A stretch of DNA of 64,000 nt, taken from NCBI RefSeq assembly GCF_900156175.1, contig NZ_FTMV01000014.1, positions 156,994 to 220,993 of the forward strand. The letters are read 5' to 3'. This DNA is from Janthinobacterium sp. TND4EL3. Its GTDB lineage: Bacteria > Pseudomonadota > Gammaproteobacteria > Burkholderiales > Burkholderiaceae_D. Below are positions 25,446 through 33,257 of the stretch, piece by piece. The position numbers and the translations under genes were made by a program. Positions within the stretch are counted from its first letter, which is position 1; each line of letters begins with the position of its first letter. The notes below the pieces were generated by a model that was given only the letters and a program-made list of their open reading frames with translations, was not told where the DNA came from and did not search any database.

Positions 25446-26938
25446 TCGTCCTTCACCGTTGCCGGATGCCCTTCCAGGGGCAGTTCCGGCAGGAACAGCA
25501 GGAAGACCAGTCCCACCAGCAGCAGCACGGCGCCGGCGCCAAACACGCTGGCGATCGCATGGCGGTACACTTCCACCGTCTGCGCCGCGGCATGCGCACC
25601 GAGCGCCGACACGGCTTCCACGCCATGTTTGTGCAGCTGGTGCGCGAGGATGGCGCCGGACGCCGTCACGCCCAGCAAGCCGCCCAGCGAACGGAAAAAG
25701 GCCAGCATGGCCGTGCCCACGCCCCGGCGCGCCAGGGGCAAGGCATTTTGCACGGCGATCGTCATGTTCGGCATCACCAATCCCAATCCCGCGCCGAGGA
25801 AGAAGATGGCCGGCTCGATGATCCAGTAGCCGCGCGACGTTTCCATGGCCCAGGCCAGCACGGCAAACGCCAGCAGCGCCACGGCCAGCCCCGCCACCTG
25901 CACCATCTTGTACTTGCCCGAGCGCGACAGCACGCGGCCGTTGAACATCGACGACGCCACCAGCCCCACCATCATGGCCACCGTCATCACGCCCGATTGC
26001 GCCGGAGTGGTGCCCATCACCAGCTGGAAGAACAGGGGGAAGAAGACGCTGGCGCCCATCAGGCCCATGAACGTCACGGCCATCACCAGGCTGGCGATAT
26101 TGAAGGTGCGGTTTTCGAACAAATCGGGCGGCAGCACGGGTTCGTCCACCCTGCCCACGTGAAACGCCAGCCAGATACCGAGCAGCAGGGCAACGCCGCC
26201 GCACACCTTGATGGCGAGAGAGTCCCACGGCCACTCGGTGCCGCCCAGCGCCAGCACCAGCAGCGCCGCCGTGACGGCGCCCGTCAGCAGCGCAGACCCC
26301 AGGTAATCGATCTTGTGCGCATGCGTGCGCGCCGGCTTGCGCATGGCGCGCGCGATGATATAAAAGGCCACAATGCCCACGGGCAGGTTGACATAGAAAA
26401 TCCAGTGCCACGACAAGGCGTCCGTAATGACGCCGCCCAGCACGGGGCCCAGCACGCTGGTGACGGCAAACACGATGGGCACCATGCCCTGCCGCTTGCC
26501 CCGCTCGGCCGGCGGCACGATGTCGCCGATGATGATCTGCGCCAGCGGCATGAAGCCGCCCGCCCCCAGGCCCTGGATGGCGCGGAAGATGATCAGTTCC
26601 GTCATGTTCTGCGCCAGCCCGCACAGCACGGAACCGAGCAAAAAGGTCAGCAGGGCCGTGAAGATCATGGGGCGGCGGCCATACTGGTCGGCCAGCTTGC
26701 CGTACAGGGGCATGGTGGCCGTCGACGCCAGCACGTAGGCCGTGACCACCCACGACAGATGCGCCATGCCGCCCAGGTCGCCGACGATGCGCGGCAAGGC
26801 CGTGGCGACGATGCTCTGGTCCAGCGCACCGAGGCCCAACACGGCCATCAGGCCCAGGTAGATGGCGCGCACTTCGCGCCTGGTGACGGGTTTGAAGGCG
26901 TCCTTGTCTGCGCCTGCGGCGTGATCGTGGCCGCTCAT
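25439..26938 (-). CDS. DHA2-type (14-TM) MFS drug exporter
   Basis: 499 residues, EmrB/QacA branch of the major facilitator superfamily. ALDQSIVATALPRIVGDLGG (motif D1), GKLADQYGRRP (motif A) and GPVLGGVI (motif C) mark a drug:H+ antiporter with 14 helices. It is the second gene of a marR-exporter operon: its ATG overlaps the marR stop (ATGA). No EmrA-type adapter is nearby, so export is likely to the periplasm only. Confidence 0.93.
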   Translation of the reverse strand: MSGHDHAAGADKDAFKPVTRREVRAIYLGLMAVLGLGALDQSIVATALPRIVGDLGGMAHLSWVVTAYVLASTATMPLYGKLADQYGRRPMIFTALLTFLLGSVLCGLAQNMTELIIFRAIQGLGAGGFMPLAQIIIGDIVPPAERGKRQGMVPIVFAVTSVLGPVLGGVITDALSWHWIFYVNLPVGIVAFYIIARAMRKPARTHAHKIDYLGSALLTGAVTAALLVLALGGTEWPWDSLAIKVCGGVALLLGIWLAFHVGRVDEPVLPPDLFENRTFNIASLVMAVTFMGLMGASVFFPLFFQLVMGTTPAQSGVMTVAMMVGLVASSMFNGRVLSRSGKYKMVQVAGLAVALLAFAVLAWAMETSRGYWIIEPAIFFLGAGLGLVMPNMTIAVQNALPLARRGVGTAMLAFFRSLGGLLGVTASGAILAHQLHKHGVEAVSALGAHAAAQTVEVYRHAIASVFGAGAVLLLVGLVFLLFLPELPLEGHPATVKDDQ

Positions 26939-27393
26939 GCCTGGGCGATCTCAAGCAGCGGCTGCATGGCCGCTTCCAGCGCATCGACCTGCTGCGGCGT
27001 CAGGCGGGCGATGCGCCGCGCCAGCGCATCGCGGCGCCGCGCGCGCAGGGTTTCGAGCATGGCCAGGCCGTGCGCGGAGACGTGCAGGCCCGAACGCCGG
27101 CGGTCCTGCGGATCCGGCGCGCTGCGCTCGACGAGGCCCGCCTCTTCCAGCGACTTGACCTGGGCGCTGACGGTCGGTCCGCGCACATTCTGCAGCCGCG
27201 CCAGCGCAGCCACGCCGATGCCGGGCTGCTCGTGGATCAGGGCCAGCAGCATGTACTGCATCATCGATACGCCGCCCTCCAGCTCGCCCCCTTCGCGCTG
27301 CATGGAACGCAGCAGGCGCTTGAACGCCAGGCGCAAGTCATCGGACAGCGCCAGCGCGCGTTCAGGGATGCGAAGATCTTCGGTAGTGGGCAT
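26935..27393 (-). CDS. MarR-family transcriptional regulator
   Basis: 152 residues. The winged HTH core is IHEQPGIGVAALARLQNVRGPTVSAQVKSLEEAGLVERSAPDPQDRRRSGLHVSAHG, with the conserved DRR in the wing. It lies upstream of and is coupled to the exporter gene. A palindrome at 27407-27421, just before the start, is the probable autoregulatory operator. The ATG has no obvious SD. Confidence 0.92.
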   Translation of the reverse strand: MPTTEDLRIPERALALSDDLRLAFKRLLRSMQREGGELEGGVSMMQYMLLALIHEQPGIGVAALARLQNVRGPTVSAQVKSLEEAGLVERSAPDPQDRRRSGLHVSAHGLAMLETLRARRRDALARRIARLTPQQVDALEAAMQPLLEIAQA

Positions 27394-27406
27394 GGGATGA
27401 GTTAAA

Positions 27407-27421
27407 TAGGTAGGCTACCTA
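27407..27421. promoter_or_regulatory. Probable MarR operator palindrome
   Basis: TAGGTAGGCTACCTA is a perfect inverted repeat with 7-base arms around a G, placed 14 bases upstream of marR. A TAATAT -10-like element sits just upstream on the minus strand, so the palindrome would cover the start site. Confidence 0.65.
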
Positions 27422-27484
27422 CCCATATTAGACCGTGCATGAGGGCCACGCAAGGCTTTTTTCCATCCTTGCCCCGTCCAGCCC

Positions 27485-27513
27485 TTCCCAAAACCGCCGT
27501 TGGCCGTCATAAT
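27485..27513 (+). promoter_or_regulatory. Promoter candidate of the second tRNA-Lys pair
   Basis: TTCCCA (27485-27490) and CATAAT (27508-27513) with a 17-base spacer, 10 bases before the tRNA. It is much weaker than the consensus promoter of the first pair. Confidence 0.5.
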
Positions 27514-27523
27514 AGCCGCCCTT

Positions 27524-27599
27524 GGGTCGTTAGCTCAGCTGGTAGAGCAGCGGACTTTTAATCCGTTGGTCGCAGGTTCGAATCCCGCACGGCCTACCA
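27524..27599 (+). tRNA. tRNA-Lys (anticodon UUU), copy 3
   Basis: 76 bases, identical to copies 1 and 2, with encoded CCA. First gene of the second pair. Confidence 0.98.
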
Positions 27600-27678
27600 A
27601 GAATTTGCAGTCCGCTTACTTGCCTTCGTGGCAAGCACGTACCGCACAGTGTTACCGCAGTAAGTAGTCAAAGTTTTT

Positions 27679-27754
27679 GGGTCGTTAGCTCAGCTGGTAG
27701 AGCAGCGGACTTTTAATCCGTTGGTCGCAGGTTCGAATCCCGCACGGCCTACCA
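27679..27754 (+). tRNA. tRNA-Lys (anticodon UUU), copy 4
   Basis: 76 bases, identical to the others, 79 bases after copy 3, and followed by the same terminator as pair 1. Confidence 0.98.
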
Positions 27755-27766
27755 AATACTTCAGAG

Positions 27767-27794
27767 AAGCCAACCGTTCGCGGTTGGCTTTTTT
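27767..27794 (+). terminator. Intrinsic terminator of tRNA-Lys pair 2
   Basis: AAGCCAACCG-TTCG-CGGTTGGCTT plus U-tract, the same element as at 22043-22070. Confidence 0.95.
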
Positions 27795-28043
27795 GTTTTG
27801 CGTGCCCATTCCACCCCGCCCCGCCCCCTTGCACGCACCGTCAGCACGCTGCGGCACCTCCCTGCAACAGCATAAAAAACCCTTACGTATCAACAAGCTG
27901 CGTACGGTAATGATTTGGTTATGTCAAAACCCTGGCCCTGTCAGGCTGTGCAAAGCAGAATGAGCCAGACCAGAGCCGGCCCGCCAGTACGTGCAGGCCA
28001 GCATCATCGAGTCGCTGACTCGCACAACCGAGGAGAACCCATC

Positions 28044-28331
28044 ATGCAGATCAAACTTGTCCCAACCCTCATCATCGCCACGCTGCTGGCCGGCTGTAGC
28101 GGCGCGCCCAGCGAAAGCGAAGTACGCGACGCCTTGAGCAGGGAGATGACCTTGCAGACCCCCTCCTTCCTGCAGGTCGACATACCGGGAGTCGTCGCCA
28201 AGATCAAGGTACTCGGTTGCAGCAAGGCCGATACGAGCGGCTACCTGTGCGATATTCAAGGAGTAGAAGGACAAGTCAGCGGCATGCGCTTCATCAAGAC
28301 GGACAAAGGTTGGTCTGTCGCACGGAAGTGA
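28044..28331 (+). CDS. Small lipoprotein, function unknown
   Basis: 95 residues from an ATG with a strong SD (GAGGAGA). The signal sequence ends in a lipobox LLAGC (Cys about 18). The rest (SEVRDALSREM, then two Cys in LGCSKADTSGYLCDIQG) looks like a small ordered domain held by a disulphide, ending MRFIKTDKGWSVARK. It resembles short periplasmic lipoproteins of DUF type, but I cannot name the family. No operon partner is certain; the next gene starts 42 bases on. Confidence 0.8.
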   Translation: MQIKLVPTLIIATLLAGCSGAPSESEVRDALSREMTLQTPSFLQVDIPGVVAKIKVLGCSKADTSGYLCDIQGVEGQVSGMRFIKTDKGWSVARK

Positions 28332-28373
28332 GCACCAACACCCCTTGCAATCAATGATAAAAGGCATGACGAC

Positions 28374-28784
28374 ATGAGCGACAACGATTCCACCTGCAAT
28401 TCCCACTCCCCGCATAGCACTATCCACGGCTCCGGCCTGGGAGAACAAAGCATGGCAGGGGTCAACCTCCATGAACATCCATTTTCAGCCGCTGCCAAGG
28501 TAGAGACATATCGCCGCAACAATGGACTCGATATCTACACTGGCATGCCGGTGCAACGGCAGCAAGCCAGGCATACGGCCGGTAGCGGCAGAGCTGCCGT
28601 AGACCACGTCATGATTGCCGACAGCACCGCCAATGCGCGTGGCGGCACTCTGCGCAAGACGGTCAAAGTCATCTTCGCGATACTCGGCTGCCTGCTGGTG
28701 CTCAGCATTATCGATACCGTGCGGCTGCTCGCCACCTACAGCCTCGAAAATCCGCCGCCAAATATTACCGGGAAAGCGAGATAG
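28374..28784 (+). CDS. Hypothetical protein with one C-terminal membrane helix
   Basis: 136 residues, not recognised. The first 90 residues are polar and His/Ser-rich (HSPHSTIHGSGLGEQS), and one hydrophobic helix lies at about 97-117 (VIFAILGCLLVLSIIDTVRLL) with a short tail. AAAGG upstream of the ATG supports the start. It may be cotranscribed with the lipoprotein before it. Function unknown. Confidence 0.65.
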   Translation: MSDNDSTCNSHSPHSTIHGSGLGEQSMAGVNLHEHPFSAAAKVETYRRNNGLDIYTGMPVQRQQARHTAGSGRAAVDHVMIADSTANARGGTLRKTVKVIFAILGCLLVLSIIDTVRLLATYSLENPPPNITGKAR

Positions 28785-28931
28785 CCCGTCGGAGGCACGG
28801 GGATGCGGCCGGTCCGGGGCATGACGATGCCGCAAGTAGCAGGGGCTGGGGTCATAGCAGGGGCCGGGGCCAGGTCCGGCATTCGTACACGATTTCAGCC
28901 TTGGCCGCCTCCATCAACAGCAAGTTGCGCT

Positions 28932-29738
28932 TTATCCAATACCGATATTGCCCGATTCACTGCCATCCCCATACCTGCCCGGCGTCACCCCCATCACCCG
29001 CTTGAACATGGCGATGAAGGCGCTGACGTTGTCGTAGCCCAGGTCCAACGCAATCGTCGTGACGGGCTGGCCGGCGGCCAGTAGTTCCAGGGCGCGCAGG
29101 ATGCGGGCGCGCTGGCGCCAGGCGGAGGGCGCAAAACCCGTCTCGATGATAAAACGGCGCGCCAGGGTGCGCAGCGAGACGCCGGCCCAGGCGGCCAGCG
29201 CTTCCACGCCCCGCTCGTCGGCCAGGTCATCGAGCACGGCGCGCGCCACGCGCAGCAGGCGCGGGTCCGTGGGCAGGGGCAAGCCGAAGGCCTCGTGCGG
29301 CGCGGCGGCGATCTCGTCGAGGATCACGCCCGCCACCCGGACCTGCCGCGCGTCCAGTGCGTCAGACCCATCCTCGCCCCAGGTGCTGGCGCGGCCCACC
29401 GCTTCGCGCAGCAAGCCCGAGACGCGCATCACGCACGGCGCGGCGGGCAAGCCGGCGCAACTGGCCTCGTCCACATACACGCTCCAGCCCGCGAACGGGC
29501 CGTGCGAACGCAGCGCGTGGACGTGATGGGGCGGCACCCACACGCAGTGACTGGCCGGCACCACCCACTGGCCGCTGTCGGCGGCGACGGAAAGCAAGCC
29601 CCGCATGGCGCCGAACAGCTGGCCGCTGGCATGGCGGTGCGCCCCCGTCACCCTTTCCTGCGGCTGGACCATGCGCATGGCGCGCAGCAACAGCGGCGAT
29701 GCCGGAGAAATTGGCGGATTTGACGTATCGAATGACAT
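28932..29738 (-). CDS. AraC-family transcriptional regulator
   Basis: 268 residues from the ATG at 29738 (an in-frame start 5 codons earlier is possible). An N-terminal cupin-like sensing domain (TGAHRHASGQLFGAMRGLL, VPASHCVWVPPHHVHALRSHG) is followed by two HTH motifs at the C-terminus (LAAWAGVSLRTLARRFIIETG and PVTTIALDLGYDNVSAFIAMFKRVMGVTPGRY). It is divergent from the 85-residue protein gene at 29805, with 66 bases between, so it may regulate it. Ligand unknown. Confidence 0.92.
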   Translation of the reverse strand: MSFDTSNPPISPASPLLLRAMRMVQPQERVTGAHRHASGQLFGAMRGLLSVAADSGQWVVPASHCVWVPPHHVHALRSHGPFAGWSVYVDEASCAGLPAAPCVMRVSGLLREAVGRASTWGEDGSDALDARQVRVAGVILDEIAAAPHEAFGLPLPTDPRLLRVARAVLDDLADERGVEALAAWAGVSLRTLARRFIIETGFAPSAWRQRARILRALELLAAGQPVTTIALDLGYDNVSAFIAMFKRVMGVTPGRYGDGSESGNIGIG

Positions 29739-29804
29739 AAACAACGCAGGCAAGACAATCCGGCCATCATACAGTGAAGTCTTTCCAACCTTCAGGAGTT
29801 CACC

Positions 29805-30062
29805 ATGCGTGCAGAAGACGTATTAGCCGATCAACAAAACCAGGGGCAGTTCAAGGGCGTCACCGTGCGCAAGGGCACGGTGGGCGCTTTCCTCGCCAAT
29901 GCCCGGCTGTGGCTGGACGACGCCAGCAGCAGCGACGACAAGGCCATCGCCGAGCGCGACATTGTCGACGCCCTGCCCGCCCTGCACGCGCTGGGACTGT
30001 TCGACATTGTGCAGGTGCGCGATGCGGCGCTGCGCGAACTGGTGTCCGTCGCAACGGAGTAA
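29805..30062 (+). CDS. Small conserved-looking protein of unknown function
   Basis: 85 residues, no signal or membrane segment. AGGAG before the ATG supports it. The pattern (QQNQGQFKGVTVRKGTVGAFLANARLWLDD, then IVDALPALHALGLFDIVQVRDAALRELVS) looks like a compact alpha/beta cytoplasmic protein. I do not recognise the family. Divergent from the AraC gene and 68 bases upstream of yigZ on the same strand. Confidence 0.75.
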   Translation: MRAEDVLADQQNQGQFKGVTVRKGTVGAFLANARLWLDDASSSDDKAIAERDIVDALPALHALGLFDIVQVRDAALRELVSVATE

Positions 30063-30130
30063 GCGGCCAACGGCTCGTCCCCGGCGCGCATTTCCTCTAT
30101 CATGCTGCTTTGCCCGCCTTCGCACCCGCC

Positions 30131-30736
30131 ATGCCGTTTACCATTGCCGCCCCCGTCCACAGCGAACTGATCATCAAGAAAAGCCGTTTCATCGGTTGCG
30201 TGCAGCCGATGACGGACCGTGCCAGCGCGCAGCAGGTGGTCAATGACTTGAAGGCGCAGCATCCGGGCGCCTGCCACGTGTGCTGGGCGCTGCTGGCGGG
30301 CGGGCAATCGGCGGCCGTCGATGATGGCGAACCGAGCGGCACGGCCGGACGGCCCATGCTCGACGTGCTGCGCCACCAGGACCTGGAAGGCGTGCTGGCC
30401 ACCGTCGTGCGCTATTTTGGCGGGATCAAGCTCGGCGCGGGCGGCCTCGTGCGCGCCTACACGGACAGCGTGGCGCAGGCGCTGCTGCAGGCGGAAAAGA
30501 CGGCCATCGTGCGCCAGCGCAACCTGCGCTGCACGGTGCCGTATGCGATGGAAGGCATGCTGCGCCGCGAACTCGACGGCGCCGGCGCCACCTTGCTGAA
30601 CGTGGCACACGGCGACGCCGTGCTGTTCGACTTCAGCCTGCCCGAAACGGCGGCCACCGCCCTGCTGGCCCATCTGCATGAGGCGGGCAATGGGCGGATA
30701 GCCTGGCTGAAGGAAGAGGCCGAAGAGGAAGAATAA
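30131..30736 (+). CDS. yigZ: YigZ/IMPACT family protein
   Basis: 201 residues from the ATG in ACCCGCCATGCCG. UPF0029 core signatures are clear: KKSRFIGCV near 16-24, DDGEPSGTAGRPML near 66-79, and VVRYFGGIKLGAGGLVRAY near 92-110. The C-terminal DUF1949 domain follows. The family is linked to translation control and ribosome binding, but the exact function in bacteria is not established. The longer frame upstream is a shadow of the 85-residue gene. Confidence 0.93.
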   Translation: MPFTIAAPVHSELIIKKSRFIGCVQPMTDRASAQQVVNDLKAQHPGACHVCWALLAGGQSAAVDDGEPSGTAGRPMLDVLRHQDLEGVLATVVRYFGGIKLGAGGLVRAYTDSVAQALLQAEKTAIVRQRNLRCTVPYAMEGMLRRELDGAGATLLNVAHGDAVLFDFSLPETAATALLAHLHEAGNGRIAWLKEEAEEEE

Positions 30737-30738
30737 AC

Positions 30739-31128
30739 CTACAGGTCGCGCGGCCGCTTGATCTGCAACAAAATAAAATGCGTCCACGCCAGCGCCGGCA
30801 GCACCAGCAACAGCAGCATCAATCCGGCCGGCATGTCCGGTACGAAACGCGCGAAGCAGGCAAGAAAGCTGGCGATGGCCAGCCAGAAGCGCCAGTTGAA
30901 GGCATACGCCTTGCGCGCCACCGTGGCCAGCGCGATACGCCAGAATTCCAGCAAGGCCCACACGCCGCCCGTCAGCAGCAGGGCGGCCAGCGCGTTGGCG
31001 CCGGGGGCGTCCGCCCAGGTGCGCACGAGGTTGTACAGCAGCACGGGATAGCCGGCCGTGACGGCCAGGGTGGCCGGGCCGGCGGCGATGACAGCTTCAA
31101 ACAGCTGCCCTTTGGAACGATGATCCAC
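30739..31128 (-). CDS. Small integral membrane protein, function unknown
   Basis: 129 residues, about four hydrophobic helices (AAGPATLAVTAGYPVLLYNLV, ALAALLLTGGVWALLEFWRIAL, FWLAIASFLACFARFV, LMLLLLVLPALAWTHFILL). It starts at GTG with GAGGAG 9 bases before. It converges with yigZ, 2 bases apart, and follows the NTF2-like gene by 13 bases, so the two probably form a minus-strand operon. No family name could be given. Confidence 0.75.
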   Translation of the reverse strand: MDHRSKGQLFEAVIAAGPATLAVTAGYPVLLYNLVRTWADAPGANALAALLLTGGVWALLEFWRIALATVARKAYAFNWRFWLAIASFLACFARFVPDMPAGLMLLLLVLPALAWTHFILLQIKRPRDL

Positions 31129-31141
31129 TAAATGATGCTCC

Positions 31142-31519
31142 TCAAGCCACGACGCCGGAATGGGCGGCGATCACTTGCAGCGCGCCGGCCGCATCCTGTG
31201 CCCAGACGCGCGTAAAACGGAAGTCGCCATGCGTTTCCACGTCGTGATAACTGCCCGTCAGCTGCATGCGCACGGAGACGACGGCCACGTTGCCGTTGAT
31301 GCGCACATGGCGCTCGGAGGCACGCAAGTCCGTGATCGTCAGCAATCGCTGCTCGTGCGCGGCCAGGTCCGCATGCTTGCTCAGCAAGTGACCCAGGTGA
31401 TTGGTAAACAACAATTCATCGGCCAGCAAATCGTTCAGCACGGCCACATCGGACGCCATCATGGCCAGGCGCAAGCGTTCTTCCGCATCGAGCACTTGTA
31501 CTTCCGTTAAAGCATTCAT
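31142..31519 (-). CDS. NTF2-like / DUF4440 protein
   Basis: 125 residues, alpha+beta NTF2 fold pattern: ALTEVQVLDAEERLRLAMMASDVAVLNDLLADELLFTNHLG, then alternating strands (HVRINGNVAVVSVRMQLTGSYHDV, FRFTRVWAQDAAGALQVIAAHSG). The family often includes SnoaL-type enzymes or ligand-binding domains. No catalytic residues can be assigned. AAGGA before the ATG supports the start. First gene of the pair with the membrane protein downstream. Confidence 0.85.
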   Translation of the reverse strand: MNALTEVQVLDAEERLRLAMMASDVAVLNDLLADELLFTNHLGHLLSKHADLAAHEQRLLTITDLRASERHVRINGNVAVVSVRMQLTGSYHDVETHGDFRFTRVWAQDAAGALQVIAAHSGVVA

Positions 31520-31776
31520 CTTTTTCCTTATTAAAGTAACGCGCGCATATTAGCAAACGGGAAAACCATGCTGGCACGAAATAGCCAATTTCACAATCAT
31601 CCGGAAGGCTTATGCCTGTGGAGCATATTCATATAGCGTAATATTCGCAGCAGCATTGCGCAAAACACCCCCATAGTACTGTACAGTGCTTGCCCTTTCG
31701 CCCCAGGCTGGGGCAGCAATGACTTGTAGTAAAGTGCTCTCTGCAGTCTCGAATAAAACCAAGATAAGGCCCCTAC

Positions 31777-33177
31777 ATGGCAATTAACATCATCCTGAAC
31801 CTGCTCGTTGCATTGCTCGTCTTCGCCTTCATGTTCCACCAGCAACGCAAGCACGCAACCTTCACCGTGCGTGTCTTCACGGGCCTGGGCCTGGGCGTGC
31901 TGCTGGGCGCGGCCGTGCAGTGGCTGTACGGCGCGGGTTCGCCCATCATCGCCGGCACCAATGAATACATCGACATCGTCGGCAGCGGCTATGTCAAACT
32001 GTTGCAGATGATCATCATGCCGCTGATCATGGTGTCCATCATTTCCGCCATTTTAAAGCTGAAGGATGCGAGTTCCCTGGGCAAGATCAGCGCGCTGACC
32101 ATCGGCACCCTGCTCATTACCACCGCCATCGCCGCCGCGATCGGCATTTTGATGGCCAAGCTGTTCGGCCTGACGGCCGTCGGCCTGACGTCGAGCGCTG
32201 CCGAAGTGGCGCGCGGCGTGCAGCTGCAAGGCTCGCTGGAAACGGCAAAAGCCCTGTCCCTGCCGAAACTGCTGGTCAGCTTCGTGCCGACCAATCCCTT
32301 CCTCGACATGACGGGCGCGCGCAAGACGTCGACCATCGCCGTCGTCGTGTTCTCGATCTTCATCGGCATCTCGGCCACGGGCATCGCCGCGAAAAAACCG
32401 GAAATCTTCGCCTCCTTCGAGCACTTCATGAAAGTGGCGCACGCCATCGTCATGCGCATGGTCACCCTGGTGCTGCGCCTGACGCCGTACGGCGTGTTCG
32501 CGCTGATGTTTGAAGTGGTGGCGTCGTCGAGCTACACGGACATCTTGAAATTGATCAACTTCGTCGTCGCCTCCTACAGCGCGCTGATATTGATGTTCCT
32601 CGTGCACCTGGCCATCATCGCCGGCGTGGGCCTGAACCCCTTGCGCTTCGTCAAGAAAGTCTTCCCCGTGCTGGCCTTCGCATTTACGTCGCGCACGAGT
32701 GCCGGCTCGATCCCGATGAGCGTGCAGACGCAGACCCAGCGCCTGGGCACGCCGGAAGGCATCGCCAACTTCGCCGCCTCGTTCGGCTCGACCATCGGCC
32801 AGAACGGCTGCGCCGGCATCTATCCGGCCATGCTGGCCGTCATGATCGCCCCCACCGTCGGCGTCGATCCGTTCACCGTCAGCTTCCTGCTGCCGCTGCT
32901 GGCCATCATCACCATCGGTTCCGTCGGCGTGGCCGGCGTGGGCGGCGGCGCCACGTTTGCCGCCCTGATCGTGCTGTCGGCGATGGACTTGCCCGTCGCG
33001 CTGGCCGGCTTGCTGATTTCCGTCGAACCGCTGATCGACATGGGCCGCACGGCCCTGAACGTGAGCGGCTCGATCACGGCCGGCACCGTCACCAGCCGGG
33101 TCATGGGCGAAACCGACCTGGCCGTCTACAACAGCGACGACGCGCCGGACCTGGACGAAGCGGAACACGCCGCCTAA
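31777..33177 (+). CDS. tcyP: Dicarboxylate/cystine:proton symporter (TcyP-type)
   Basis: 466 residues, DAACS (SDF) family. Helices begin at the N-terminus (NIILNLLVALLVFAFMF). Signatures: LLQMIIMPLIMVSIISAI, the FTSRTSAGSIPMSVQTQTQRLG hairpin (serine-rich substrate loop), and the ATFAALIVLSAMDLPVALAGLLISVEPLIDMGRTALNVSGS motif. The TSRTSAGSIP segment and overall pattern favour the L-cystine importer TcyP (YdjN) over C4-dicarboxylate DctA. AAGG before the ATG. Stands alone between opposite-strand and next genes. Confidence 0.8.
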   Translation: MAINIILNLLVALLVFAFMFHQQRKHATFTVRVFTGLGLGVLLGAAVQWLYGAGSPIIAGTNEYIDIVGSGYVKLLQMIIMPLIMVSIISAILKLKDASSLGKISALTIGTLLITTAIAAAIGILMAKLFGLTAVGLTSSAAEVARGVQLQGSLETAKALSLPKLLVSFVPTNPFLDMTGARKTSTIAVVVFSIFIGISATGIAAKKPEIFASFEHFMKVAHAIVMRMVTLVLRLTPYGVFALMFEVVASSSYTDILKLINFVVASYSALILMFLVHLAIIAGVGLNPLRFVKKVFPVLAFAFTSRTSAGSIPMSVQTQTQRLGTPEGIANFAASFGSTIGQNGCAGIYPAMLAVMIAPTVGVDPFTVSFLLPLLAIITIGSVGVAGVGGGATFAALIVLSAMDLPVALAGLLISVEPLIDMGRTALNVSGSITAGTVTSRVMGETDLAVYNSDDAPDLDEAEHAA

Positions 33178-33219
33178 AAGCCCATCGAGTTGCGCGCCGC
33201 GCCTTGCCGCTTTCGTCTA

Positions 33220-33238
33220 TATTTATTAATAATAAATA
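33220..33238. promoter_or_regulatory. AT-rich perfect palindrome before the histidine phosphatase gene
   Basis: TATTTATTA-A-TAATAAATA, 9-base arms around one base, in a GC-rich neighbourhood and 20 bases upstream of the ATG at 33258. It is a likely operator or an RNA stem in the leader. Confidence 0.55.
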
Positions 33239-33257
33239 CGGAGGAAGGCGCAAGGCG

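Larger units (their letters stand above)
27524..27794 (+). repeat. Right copy of ~280-bp direct repeat (tRNA-Lys pair plus terminator)
   Basis: Second copy of the unit at 21790-22070, same orientation, offset about 5.73 kb. Recombination between the copies would delete the whole accessory module and leave one tRNA pair. Confidence 0.9.

Noticed and set aside
27690..27896. A small minus-strand frame covering tRNA-Lys copy 4
   Set aside because: The translated GRAGFEPATNG-type sequence is the common spurious product of tRNA antisense strands.
28374..28784. Prophage or plasmid gene cluster near the small unknown genes at 28-30 kb
   Set aside because: No integrase, terminase, replication or structural phage genes are present; neighbouring genes are ordinary chromosomal ones.
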